Made by a program: the position numbers and the translations under genes
Assembly: GCF_025847235.1 (NCBI RefSeq)
Contig: NZ_JAOZEW010000004.1
Location: 1-64,000, forward strand
Length of the DNA stretch: 64,000 nt
Reading direction: 5' to 3'
Source of the DNA: Flavobacterium shii
GTDB taxonomy: Bacteria > Bacteroidota > Bacteroidia > Flavobacteriales > Flavobacteriaceae
In this document: piece after piece, positions 52,183 through 61,232 of the stretch
How the letters are laid out: the number at the start of each line of letters is the position of its first letter
Numbering within the stretch: position 1 is the first letter of the stretch
Notes under the pieces: model-generated
The model's input: only the letters and a program-made list of their open reading frames with translations
What the model was told of the DNA's origin: nothing
Databases searched by the model: none

Positions 52183-53838
52183 TTATTTACCTGTATTTAC
52201 AAAAAGGATTGCTCTATCCAGTGGTTCATCTTTTCCATCTTGAATACCTTTAATTGTTGGCTTAATCACTATATCAGGAACAATCCCAATACGTTGAGTT
52301 TCTTTTTTATTTGGATAAAAAATACCATAACTTGTAAATTGAGTTCTAAACCCTTTTATAATTTCTAATCTACATACACCACCATCTGCACCTGCGGTTT
52401 GGCTTCCTATTACAGTTACATGAGGAGCCGCTTGAAGACACATTGCCGTATATTCTCCATGACTTTGAGTTACTTCATTAACCAATAAAATAACTTTGCC
52501 TTTATAATAATCAGGGTTTGTTTTTCCAGATTTCTCAATTTCTTCTCTCCAAACAAATCGACCCGGAAAACTTAAATCATTATCAATAAATTTAACAAAT
52601 TCCTTAGGTTCAGGATTTAGATATTCAGAAACTGCGTAATTGGTTCCTTGAGAGTTATTTCTTAAATCAAAAATAATTGCTTTTGCATTCTTAAATTGTT
52701 CCATAACAACCGGAACATCTTCTTTACCGATCTCCCCCATATTTATGTAACCAATATTATTTTCCAGATTCTTTGATTTCTCATTATCAGGATAAGATAT
52801 TTTTAAATTTTTATACAAATAGCGGTATATATTTTTAACAGATGTTTTACCTTCTCTAATAAATTCAATTTCTACAGTCTCTGTATTACCATTAAAAATC
52901 AACCAATAAAAGTTTCTTAAAACAGCTGATTCATTTGATCCTTCCACATATTTCTTATTGCCTTTTATAATATCCGATACCGTTTTTCCATTTACTTTAG
53001 TAATAACATCACCTATTTTTATATCACTTATTTTTGCTAAAGAATCATTTTTTAAAGCTGTAACAATCGCTTTATCATCAATGATTTTAACATCTACAGG
53101 AATGAATTTATCCCCAAAACGTTCAAACATTTTAACAGTTCCAATAGAAGCATGCGTATCATCAAGTTTCACAGATAATTCGCGCATAGTAAGATGAAAA
53201 TCTAACTCAGATTCTGGAGCGATAAATCTTGGTAAGATTTCGCTTAAAACCACATCCCATTTTTCATCCATTTGGTATTTATACGGAAAGAAATACTCAA
53301 TATAATTCCAATAACGAAACAAAGTCAAAAGACGTAAGTTTTTATCGGTCCATTTAAAATCAGGATATTTAACTTCGTTAATAAATTCAAGCGGGACAAC
53401 GTTTGGATCGGTTAACTGTAAACCAACATAAAATTGTTTTCCTTGGAATCTGTTTTCTTCAATAAATTTAAGTTTACTCGAAAGACTTTTGGCAAATAAA
53501 TCTTTATTCCCAATCCATTCTAAGTTTAGGTTTTTAGAAAAATAAATCTTCTTTGTATCCTGAGGAATATTTATAGTTTGTATTTCTCCCAATGAAGTAA
53601 TCCACTTTTCTATTACAGCAGAAAATTCTTCTTTAGACTGTGCTTTTTCTACTTGAGGTAAAATATCAAAAAGCTGATTGTCCCAATTTATTTTCCCAAC
53701 GGCAACATTGGGATGATAATATTTTAAAAAGCCCCAAACTTTTGCCGTCGCAGCTAATTTTTGCGTTTCGGTTAAATTTCCTTTAGCAAATACATTTTGA
53801 ATCAATAAGACAAGAACAATAAGTACCGTTTTTTTCAT
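52183..53838 (-). CDS. Exported S41 family peptidase (TSPc with PDZ)
   Basis: 551 residues from the chosen start at 53838 (MKKTVLIVLVLLIQNVFAKG), which gives a clean signal peptide. An N-terminal helical domain (LTETQKLAATAKVWGFLKYYHP), a PDZ-like domain (about 265-330, IKIGDVITKVNGKTV) and a C-terminal TSPc domain (IIFDLRNNSQGTN, VNEVTQSHGEYTAM) follow. The likely nucleophile is the Ser of TQSHGE. The segment where CtpA has its catalytic Lys reads SQTAGADGG, so the general base may differ, as in tricorn-like relatives. Periplasmic or outer-membrane location is expected. Confidence 0.87.
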   Translation of the reverse strand: MKKTVLIVLVLLIQNVFAKGNLTETQKLAATAKVWGFLKYYHPNVAVGKINWDNQLFDILPQVEKAQSKEEFSAVIEKWITSLGEIQTINIPQDTKKIYFSKNLNLEWIGNKDLFAKSLSSKLKFIEENRFQGKQFYVGLQLTDPNVVPLEFINEVKYPDFKWTDKNLRLLTLFRYWNYIEYFFPYKYQMDEKWDVVLSEILPRFIAPESELDFHLTMRELSVKLDDTHASIGTVKMFERFGDKFIPVDVKIIDDKAIVTALKNDSLAKISDIKIGDVITKVNGKTVSDIIKGNKKYVEGSNESAVLRNFYWLIFNGNTETVEIEFIREGKTSVKNIYRYLYKNLKISYPDNEKSKNLENNIGYINMGEIGKEDVPVVMEQFKNAKAIIFDLRNNSQGTNYAVSEYLNPEPKEFVKFIDNDLSFPGRFVWREEIEKSGKTNPDYYKGKVILLVNEVTQSHGEYTAMCLQAAPHVTVIGSQTAGADGGVCRLEIIKGFRTQFTSYGIFYPNKKETQRIGIVPDIVIKPTIKGIQDGKDEPLDRAILFVNTGK

Positions 53839-54195
53839 TTGTAGTTTTAAATATTTTATAGTTAAGTTAATGACAAAAGATATCTCAAACACACTAATAT
53901 TTTAATTCCAGTCGATTTGGATTAAAAAACTAATAATGTTAAAAATACATGTTTTTCAAAAATAATACATTAAAACAATAAGTATTATTCAATTTTAAAC
54001 TATTTTATGTGTATAATAAATTTCAAATCGCAAAGCTAAAATATGTTTATTTTCATAAAAATATCCCTGGAAAGAATGAATTCTAATTTAAACAAAAACT
54101 ATAAAAAAGATCAGTATAAAAGGAAAAACAAAACCCAATTATTGCTAATTGGGTTTTGCTATTATTGATCATATATTAATATAGAATATTGATAT
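53839..54195. other. Intergenic region between GH36 and S41 peptidase genes
   Basis: 357 bp, no ORF. It contains the terminator of the alpha-galactosidase gene (54129-54158) and a minus-strand -7 box TAGCTTTGCG (54031-54038) suited to the S41 peptidase; a second box TATTTTTG is at 53957-53964. Confidence 0.55.
54129..54158 (-). terminator. Terminator of the alpha-galactosidase gene
   Basis: A 13-bp perfect stem (CAAAACCCAATTA / TAATTGGGTTTTG) with the loop TTGC, 37 bp after the stop on the minus strand. Confidence 0.9.
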
Positions 54196-56400
54196 TTATG
54201 CCTTTGTGATTTTTAAAACAACGCTTGAATTAGTAGAATTAACATTTGGATTAATACCTATTTGCATTAAAAAATCACCCGAATAGATTGCAGTCTCTAC
54301 TGCTGCCTTTTTTTCCGGATAAATATTTATTTCTTCTACTTTATAATTTTGCCCTGTTTGCAATCCTTTTAACTTTATAGGTGTATGACTTCCTGCATCG
54401 TAACGACTGTTTACAAGGTAGTTAAACACTACCGCTTCACTACCATTTTCATTTATATACATTACCGATGCAGCATCATTATTCCATGGATTTTGCAAAC
54501 GATATTGCGTTCCTTGCCAAATTGTATGGCTCAATGCGCCATAGTTTTTTATGGCTTGCTGACAAAAAGCCAAGTCTTTATCGTTTAAGTCTTTTACAAC
54601 AATATCAAAACCTAATCTGCCCATCATAGCAACATCTGTACGGTATTTAATTGGTTGTTTTCCCCAATCGGTTACGTGAGCTGCAAGTGTAATTGCAGGA
54701 TAAAAATACGAGTATTCCCATTGTATATAAACACGTTCTAATGGGTCGGTGTTATCACTTGGCCAGAATTCTGTAAAATATTTCAATGCAGCATAATCTA
54801 CTCTGCCACCACCACCGGAACAAAGCATCATAGGCACCTTAGGATACTTAACACGAATACGTTCCAGTACTTTATAAAGTCCATTTACATAATCGGTATA
54901 AAAATTAGATTGTTTGTCTTTTAATTGGCTTGAATACGCATTATAAATCACCGCATTACAATCCCACTTAATATATGCCAATTCTGGATTTTCGGTAAAA
55001 AGATTGTCAACTATTCCATAAACAAAATCCTGAACTTTTGGATTTGATAAGTCCAAAACCAATTGGTTACGGAAATAATGTTCAGCTCTTCCTGATTGTT
55101 TTATTACCCATTCCGGATGTTTTTTATACAAATCACTTGCAGGATTCACCATTTCAGGCTCAATCCAGATACCAAATTTTACCTGATTATCTTTGGCAGT
55201 TTTAACCAATGTGCCTATTCCGTTTGGCAATTTCTTTTTGTTTACATCCCAATCACCCAAACCGGCATCATCATTACTACGAGGATAGTTATTTCCAAAC
55301 CAGCCATCATCCAATAAAAATAAATCTACTCCTAGTTTTTTACTGTCTGCAATAAGTACTTTAAGTTTGTTTTCATCAAAATCAAAGTAAGTAGCTTCCC
55401 AGTTATTAAGCAGTGTCAAACGGCTTCCTTTACCATCCAGTATTTTATAGTTTCTTGACCAATCGTGTAAATTACGACTTGCATTTCCTTTTCCTTTAGA
55501 TGATAATGTATACCAAAATTTAGGTGTTGTAAATACTTCGTTTTTAGCCAATGTATAAGCTGCAGCTGCATTATTAATGCCCGAAATAATACGAAGATTA
55601 TTGAGTGGATCTAATTCTAAATCGGTGCGAAAATTACCCGACCATTCCAACCCTGCAAACAAAACCTTTCCTTCATCTTCGGTAGCCGGTTTATCCAGAG
55701 AAACCATAAATACCGAAGGCTGAAATAAATTGGCACGAGCACCTAGTTTAGAATCTAATACTTTTATTCCGTGAGTAATTTTAGATTCCTCAGGACGCAT
55801 TTCTTTCGCCCATTCACCGTGATATTGGTTAAGCCAAAAATCACTGTATCCTTTAAGGTATAAGTTTGCCGAAGCGTATTTATTTAAAACAATATTTCCC
55901 TTTTCATTGTGCTGAATAGTTGTCCATTGCTCTATAACATCGGTGTCATAGTAAGCTTGAATAAACAAATGAACTTCTACAGGATATACGGGATCTTTAA
56001 GTATTATTTCTGTCTGAGATATTCCTGTACCAATTGCAGTTGTTTTATGATTTACGTATAACAAGTCCAGTGAAGTATTTCCATCGCTGTGTGTAACTGC
56101 AATGGCTGGTTCTAATAAATTCTTGGATCCCGATGGTGTATATGCAGCATTATAAATCCCTGTGTAATCCGTTCCCTGACGAAACTGACTTTGTATTTTG
56201 GCATATTCAAAATCATTTGCCAATTTTTCTCCCAGATAAATAGTGTTAACCTCTTTTCCAGGGGTAACTTGCAAAACAAGCGCATTGCTTTTTGTCTTTA
56301 CAGAGATTATTTCTTGTGCCGCAACCGGGCTACAATAACTAGCCAGAATAAAAAATACTATCGCAAAAGATTGCCTTAAAGTTCTAATGTGTTTTCTCAT
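54196..56400 (-). CDS. Alpha-galactosidase, GH36 family
   Basis: 734 residues from 56400 (MRKHIRTLRQSFAIVFFILASYCSPVAAQ), an export signal. GH36 layout: an N-terminal beta-sandwich (to about 300), a TIM barrel with FLLDDGWFGNNYPRSNDD, the nucleophile Asp in YIKWDCNAVI, the acid/base Asp in SDNTDPLERV and MLCSGGGGRVDY, and a C-terminal beta domain. It releases galactose from alpha-galactosides such as raffinose or galactomannan. The galE-galT-galK genes lie directly upstream, so the free galactose is used by the Leloir pathway. Confidence 0.95.
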   Translation of the reverse strand: MRKHIRTLRQSFAIVFFILASYCSPVAAQEIISVKTKSNALVLQVTPGKEVNTIYLGEKLANDFEYAKIQSQFRQGTDYTGIYNAAYTPSGSKNLLEPAIAVTHSDGNTSLDLLYVNHKTTAIGTGISQTEIILKDPVYPVEVHLFIQAYYDTDVIEQWTTIQHNEKGNIVLNKYASANLYLKGYSDFWLNQYHGEWAKEMRPEESKITHGIKVLDSKLGARANLFQPSVFMVSLDKPATEDEGKVLFAGLEWSGNFRTDLELDPLNNLRIISGINNAAAAYTLAKNEVFTTPKFWYTLSSKGKGNASRNLHDWSRNYKILDGKGSRLTLLNNWEATYFDFDENKLKVLIADSKKLGVDLFLLDDGWFGNNYPRSNDDAGLGDWDVNKKKLPNGIGTLVKTAKDNQVKFGIWIEPEMVNPASDLYKKHPEWVIKQSGRAEHYFRNQLVLDLSNPKVQDFVYGIVDNLFTENPELAYIKWDCNAVIYNAYSSQLKDKQSNFYTDYVNGLYKVLERIRVKYPKVPMMLCSGGGGRVDYAALKYFTEFWPSDNTDPLERVYIQWEYSYFYPAITLAAHVTDWGKQPIKYRTDVAMMGRLGFDIVVKDLNDKDLAFCQQAIKNYGALSHTIWQGTQYRLQNPWNNDAASVMYINENGSEAVVFNYLVNSRYDAGSHTPIKLKGLQTGQNYKVEEINIYPEKKAAVETAIYSGDFLMQIGINPNVNSTNSSVVLKITKA

Positions 56401-56541
56401 TTTATAATTTTTTATATTATTTATTTCCATGTAATCCATTCCAATTAAAAACAAAAGGCTTCTCTAAACTACGATTTACTTTTGCGCATTCTTCCATACC
56501 ATGCGTTATACAATCACAGATTTTTTCTTTTTCGGAATAAA

Positions 56542-56567
56542 AAAATGGAGCATTATAGCTCCATTTT
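56542..56567 (-). terminator. Terminator after galE
   Basis: A 10-bp perfect stem (AAAATGGAGC / GCTCCATTTT) with a 6-base loop and a T-run in the minus direction, 18 bp after the galE stop. It separates galE from the alpha-galactosidase gene, so the latter needs read-through or its own promoter. Confidence 0.9.
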
Positions 56568-56585
56568 AATTGTGATAGCAAGAGA

Positions 56586-57602
56586 TTATTTCCCTCTAAT
56601 CTTCTTTTCCCATTTCCATGCGCTTGCCATAGCTTCGTCTAGAGTAGACTCTGTTTTCCATCCTAAAACAGCATTAGCTTTATCGGTATTTGCATAAGTC
56701 ATTGGTACGTCTCCTTCTCTTTTTGCAACTATTTTATAAGGCAACTTTAAGCCACTGCATTTTTCGAAGGCTATAATAACTTCCAAAACAGAGCTTGCTA
56801 CGCCTGTTCCTAAATTAAAGACTTCTACTTTATCAACATTCTTTTTATCTAATAATCGTTGGAGTGCAATAACATGTGCTTTTGCCAAATCGACTACATG
56901 AATGTAATCGCGAAGACAAGTTCCATCGGGAGTATTATAATCGTTACCATACACCGATAATTCTTTTCTAAGTCCAATTCCTGTTTGCGTAATGTAAGGC
57001 ACTAAATTTTGAGGAACTCCAAGAGGTAACTCCCCTATTTCTGCCGATGGATGTGCTCCTATCGGATTAAAATAACGTAATAAAATAGCATTTAGATTAC
57101 TTACTTTGGCTACATCTGTAATGATTTCTTCTCCTATTTGTTTCGTGTTTCCGTATGGAGAAAGTGCAGGTTTAACTGCTGTATTTTCATTAATTGGCAT
57201 TACATCTGCTTCACCGTAAACAGTACATGATGAACTAAAAATAAAATTAGGTTCTCGCAATTGTAGAATTTCTTCAAGTAAATAAATTAAACTGCTAATG
57301 TTATTTTCATAGTACAGTAAAGGTTTTTCAACACTTTCTCCAACAGCTTTGGAAGCAGCAAAATGTATAACACCATTAATGTCTGCATGTTTCTTAAAAA
57401 ACTCTTTTACAACTAATTTATTTCTTAAATCTAAATTTTCGAAAATTGGTTTTATCCCTGTAATAGCTTCTATTCCGTTTAAAACTTCTTCAGAAGAATT
57501 AGAAAGATTATCGATTATTATGACTTCATAGCCCTTGGATTGCAGCTCCACAACAGTATGCGAACCAATAAAACCAAGACCTCCGGTAACAAGTATTTTC
57601 AT
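56586..57602 (-). CDS. galE: UDP-glucose 4-epimerase
   Basis: 338 residues, SDR superfamily. NAD motif GGLGFIGSHTVVEL at the N-terminus, catalytic SSSCTVYG with Ser, and the Tyr-x3-Lys pair in SPYGNTKQIGEE, then PIGAHPSAEIGE and LGTGVASSVLEVI. It interconverts UDP-galactose and UDP-glucose, last step of the Leloir pathway. It sits 29 bp after galT. Confidence 0.96.
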   Translation of the reverse strand: MKILVTGGLGFIGSHTVVELQSKGYEVIIIDNLSNSSEEVLNGIEAITGIKPIFENLDLRNKLVVKEFFKKHADINGVIHFAASKAVGESVEKPLLYYENNISSLIYLLEEILQLREPNFIFSSSCTVYGEADVMPINENTAVKPALSPYGNTKQIGEEIITDVAKVSNLNAILLRYFNPIGAHPSAEIGELPLGVPQNLVPYITQTGIGLRKELSVYGNDYNTPDGTCLRDYIHVVDLAKAHVIALQRLLDKKNVDKVEVFNLGTGVASSVLEVIIAFEKCSGLKLPYKIVAKREGDVPMTYANTDKANAVLGWKTESTLDEAMASAWKWEKKIRGK

Positions 57603-57631
57603 GATATAGAATGATTTTGTCTTAAAATTTA

Positions 57632-58681
57632 TTATGCCATTTTATAATGCAAATCAGGTAATTCTCTTAAAATTGCTGCACTTTTTTCTGGGGTAATATC
57701 ACGTTGCGATTCTCCTAACATTTCGTATCCAACCATAAATTTCTTAACAGATGCAGATCGTAATAAAGGCGGATAAAAATGCATATGAAATTGCCATTCC
57801 GGATGATCATATCCGTCTGTTGGGGCTTGATGGATTCCAGACGAGTAAGGAAAAGATGTTTGGAAAAGATTATCGTACTTAATGGTTAACTGCTTTAAAA
57901 TTTTAGCGAAAGCTGTAGCTTCTTCAGGAGTTAAGTCGGTAATCTTGCCAAAATGTCTTTTGCTTATAATCATAGTTTCGTATGGCCAAATAGCCCAAAA
58001 CGGAACCAAGGCTACAAAATGATCATTTTCGATCACTATTCGGTCTCCTTTTTTTAATTCGGCTTCAAGATAATCCTGAAGCATATTGCTTTTATATTTA
58101 TCAAAATATCCTTTTAGGTTATTCTGCGTTTTTTCAACTTGAGTTGGCAACGATGATTGTGCCCAAATTTGCCCATGCGGATGCGGGTTGCTACATCCCA
58201 TTACACTTCCTTTATTCTCGAATATCTGAACGTGGTTTATGTATTTGATTGCACCAAGATCTGTATATTCTTTTTGCCAGGTTTTGATAATATTCTCAAT
58301 ATCGGCAATTTCCATTTCTGGTAATGTAAGATCGTGTCTTGGCGAAAAACAAACCACTCTCGAGATTCCTCTTTCTGGTTTTGCCTGAAAAAAAGTGTAT
58401 TTAATATCTTCTTCATATATGATTTCATCCTGCTTCATTGCAGCAAAATCATTTTCGAAAACAAAACTACTTTCGTATTTAGGATTTTTCATTCCATTTG
58501 CTCTCACGTTTTCTGGACACAAGTAACAAGTTGGGTCATATTTGGGTAATGGTTCTGTTACAACCAGTTCGTTTTGTCCCTGCCAGGGGCGTTTTGCACG
58601 ATGTGGTGAAACTAATACCCATTCATTAATTAATGGATTGTAACGCCTGTGTGGGTCTTCGTTAATGTCAAAATTTCTCAT
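57632..58681 (-). CDS. galT: Galactose-1-phosphate uridylyltransferase
   Basis: 349 residues. The catalytic His motif is NPHPHGQIWA, and metal-site residues include CYLCPENVRANG (Cys pair) and later HMHFYPPLLRS. N-terminal RYNPLINEWVLVSPHRAKRPWQGQ is typical. It converts Gal-1-P and UDP-glucose to UDP-galactose and Glc-1-P. The start overlaps the galK stop by 4 bp (ATGA-type coupling). Confidence 0.96.
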   Translation of the reverse strand: MRNFDINEDPHRRYNPLINEWVLVSPHRAKRPWQGQNELVVTEPLPKYDPTCYLCPENVRANGMKNPKYESSFVFENDFAAMKQDEIIYEEDIKYTFFQAKPERGISRVVCFSPRHDLTLPEMEIADIENIIKTWQKEYTDLGAIKYINHVQIFENKGSVMGCSNPHPHGQIWAQSSLPTQVEKTQNNLKGYFDKYKSNMLQDYLEAELKKGDRIVIENDHFVALVPFWAIWPYETMIISKRHFGKITDLTPEEATAFAKILKQLTIKYDNLFQTSFPYSSGIHQAPTDGYDHPEWQFHMHFYPPLLRSASVKKFMVGYEMLGESQRDITPEKSAAILRELPDLHYKMA

Positions 58682-59853
58682 TTAGTATTTGGTTTATAGA
58701 GTGATGTACCATTTCCGATTTTTACATCGTAAAATTTTAATTCAATCCCAAATATATCTAAATAAAGAGACGAAAACTTATTTTTTACTTCATTTTCATA
58801 ACCTTTTTTAATTAGGTTAATAGTACAACCTCCAAAGCCTCCACCCATTAATCGAGAACCTATTATTACATCTTCTTTTTTGGCAGTATCTACAAGCATA
58901 TCCAGTTCGGCACAACTCACTTCGTATTCATTAGATAACCCATCGTGTGTATCAAAAAGTAATTGTCCTAAAACCGTAATATTTCCATTATCCAAAGCTT
59001 CACAAGCCTGAGTAACACGTGCTATTTCTTTTACAACATAGTGCACTCTTTTAAAAACGGTTTTATCCATTTTATCTTGAATACTCAATAGCTGATTTTC
59101 TGTACAATCTCTGAAACTTTTTATCTCAGGAAAGTGATTTTTAATTATCGATAATCCTTTTTCACACTCTTCACGACGTGTATTATACTCCGATGTAAAT
59201 AATGAATGCTTTACATTACTATCAAATAAAACCAACGCATAATCACTAAAATTTGCATTGTGATATTCAAACTCCAAAGTTTTACAATCCAACTTAATCA
59301 CTTTATCTTCAATACCATGAACACTAGAAAACTGATCCATAATACCACAATTGATTCCTACCCAATGTTCGGCTTTTTGTCCTAATAATGCAATATCCAC
59401 TTTACTAATTGTAAGGTCAAAAAGTTCTTTGATTCCAAAAAGTGTCCCACATTCTAAAGCTGCCGAAGACGATAAACCAGATCCAACAGGAATGTTACTA
59501 CTAAAGACACAATTGAATCCTTCGAAAGCAAAACCATTATCTTGTAATTGTTTAATAACACCCAAAATATAATTTGTCCAAACAACATCGCTTAATAGAA
59601 TCGGTTGAGTTAAATCGACTTCGAATTCTTCATTTAAATCTATCGCGAAAATTTTAGATTTCTTCGTATTATTTTTTTCAAAAGCAAAGCAAATAACTTT
59701 GTCTATAGCTGCCGGCAAAACATAACCGTCGTTATAATCAACATGCTCTCCTATAATATTTATTCTTCCTGGCGAAAGCACAATTTTTTGTGGTTCATTC
59801 CCGAATTTTTCACAAAAAAAATTGGTTGTATTTTGTATTAAAATATCATTCAT
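58678..59853 (-). CDS. galK: Galactokinase
   Basis: 391 residues, GHMP kinase. Galactose motif GRINIIGEHVDYNDGYVLPAA, ATP motif PVGSGLSSSAALE, and motif III LMGGGFGGCTINLI. It phosphorylates galactose at C1 and is the first gene of galK-galT-galE. A minus-strand TAAATTTG box at 59988-59995 lies about 135 bp upstream. No galactose transporter or galactose mutarotase gene is in the set. Confidence 0.96.
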   Translation of the reverse strand: MNDILIQNTTNFFCEKFGNEPQKIVLSPGRINIIGEHVDYNDGYVLPAAIDKVICFAFEKNNTKKSKIFAIDLNEEFEVDLTQPILLSDVVWTNYILGVIKQLQDNGFAFEGFNCVFSSNIPVGSGLSSSAALECGTLFGIKELFDLTISKVDIALLGQKAEHWVGINCGIMDQFSSVHGIEDKVIKLDCKTLEFEYHNANFSDYALVLFDSNVKHSLFTSEYNTRREECEKGLSIIKNHFPEIKSFRDCTENQLLSIQDKMDKTVFKRVHYVVKEIARVTQACEALDNGNITVLGQLLFDTHDGLSNEYEVSCAELDMLVDTAKKEDVIIGSRLMGGGFGGCTINLIKKGYENEVKNKFSSLYLDIFGIELKFYDVKIGNGTSLYKPNTK

Positions 59854-60266
59854 TACTTATTACTAATTAATCTAGTTTATTGGTTAATTTATATTCCTGC
59901 TTTAAATATTTATAAAATTGAATTAAAAGAAACTGATCTCTTAAATAAAAACCTCTTTTATTAAATTATTTGTAATATTTAAAAAATCAAATTTAAATAG
60001 TTAAACAAAACAATCCTACTAGTACCTACCAGTTTTTTAAAAATTATAAAATAAACACATTCAAAAAAAACTTTTTTTGTAATTGATAATCTTAAAAATC
60101 AAACCTTAAAAATGCTCACTTTTCCTTAAATATTCCACTGAAATAGCCTAGAATTAAATCATTTTTGAATATAAAAAACAAAACCCAATTCATATGAATC
60201 GGGCTTCATTTAAATCACATATTTGTATTACTTAACTGGTAGTATAGATTAAAATACAGGCATTAT
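59854..60266. other. Gap upstream of galK, no gene
   Basis: 413 bp, very AT-rich. It holds the candidate gal promoter box TAAATTTG on the minus strand (59988-59995) and the terminator of the MEKHLA gene (60184-60203). No catabolite or operator repeat was recognised. Confidence 0.55.
60184..60203 (-). terminator. Terminator after the MEKHLA gene
   Basis: On the minus strand CCCGATTC-ATAT-GAATTGGG forms an 8-bp stem with a G-T pair, followed by TTTTGTTTTTT. Confidence 0.8.
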
Positions 60267-60743
60267 TTATATCCGGTATACCAATCTTGGTCGTTCTTTT
60301 TCCTTAGACCAAAAAAGGGCTCCTTGTCCCCATACTTCACCATCATTTTCTTCTAATTGCCAAACTATAGTATCGTTAATTCTAAAAGTATTTTGATATT
60401 TATCAACACGATCACCATTGTAATTATATACAATACCTTCACGTGCCACTTTATCAAACAATAATTTACGTTTGGGTCTATTTTCTTCAGCTGCACTTAA
60501 CTTGGCTGGTAAAGAAAGTATTTCGTCCAACGAGTACTTGAAACAAGACAAAGCATAATTGTTTGCATAAATAAAATAAGGATCCTCTTCTCCTCCTTGT
60601 GCTAATATGCTATAAGGAGCTTTCTCATGTAACCATAAGTACCGATCTAAAACTCCCAATGGACTTGGGAGTTTTTTTCCATTGAGTGCTAAGAAACAAT
60701 TATCAATTTGTTTCAGTAGATTAAGTTGTTTTTCTAAAGACAT
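60267..60743 (-). CDS. MEKHLA domain protein
   Basis: 158 residues from 60743 (MSLEKQLNLL); the frame is open to an ATG at 60818, but the extra 25 residues look non-homologous. The fold is PAS-like: WLHEKAPYSILAQGGEEDPYFIYANNYALSCFKYSLDEIL paraphrases the MEKHLA pattern over about residues 37-76, then LPAKLSAAEENRPKRKLLF, GIVYNYNGDRV and WQLEENDGEVWGQGALF. MEKHLA is best known from cyanobacteria and plant HD-ZIP III proteins. It is alone and its role is unknown. Confidence 0.8.
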   Translation of the reverse strand: MSLEKQLNLLKQIDNCFLALNGKKLPSPLGVLDRYLWLHEKAPYSILAQGGEEDPYFIYANNYALSCFKYSLDEILSLPAKLSAAEENRPKRKLLFDKVAREGIVYNYNGDRVDKYQNTFRINDTIVWQLEENDGEVWGQGALFWSKEKERPRLVYRI

Positions 60744-61232
60744 AATAAGATATATTTGGGGGTTACTAAACATTGAATCTTTACAAATAATTTCAGGTAT
60801 TCTAAATTCAGAATGCAATCCACAGCCTAAATTTTTACAACTATTAGTGTGCTCAGATAATAAATCTATAGCATAGCTTTTGCAAATTACATAAAGGTTT
60901 CTGTTGTATAAGAGGAAAAATCGTTTTTAAGAAAGTAAAATTCTTTGGATAAATAAAGCTACGACAATTTCTAATATAACAACTAAATTATAATTTAAAA
61001 ATTCAATAAATAAAAAATTAAATTAATGATTTTCAATTACTTAAAACAAAAATATCGTAATTTAACAAAACCCAATCAGTCATTACAGAACCTATAAAAG
61101 GATTAACAATCTATCGGTTGTTTTAAATAAATTGACTCTTAAAATCCTAAATTGATTCTGTGGTTATTCGAAAGTATATTTAATAAATTTTGATTTAATA
61201 ATCGTATATTTATTTGTACTTATCAATTCAAT
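60744..61232. other. Divergent gap between MEKHLA and ABC exporter genes
   Basis: 489 bp, AT-rich, no supported ORF. It must contain both promoters; no clean TAnnTTTG box was found before either start. Confidence 0.45.
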
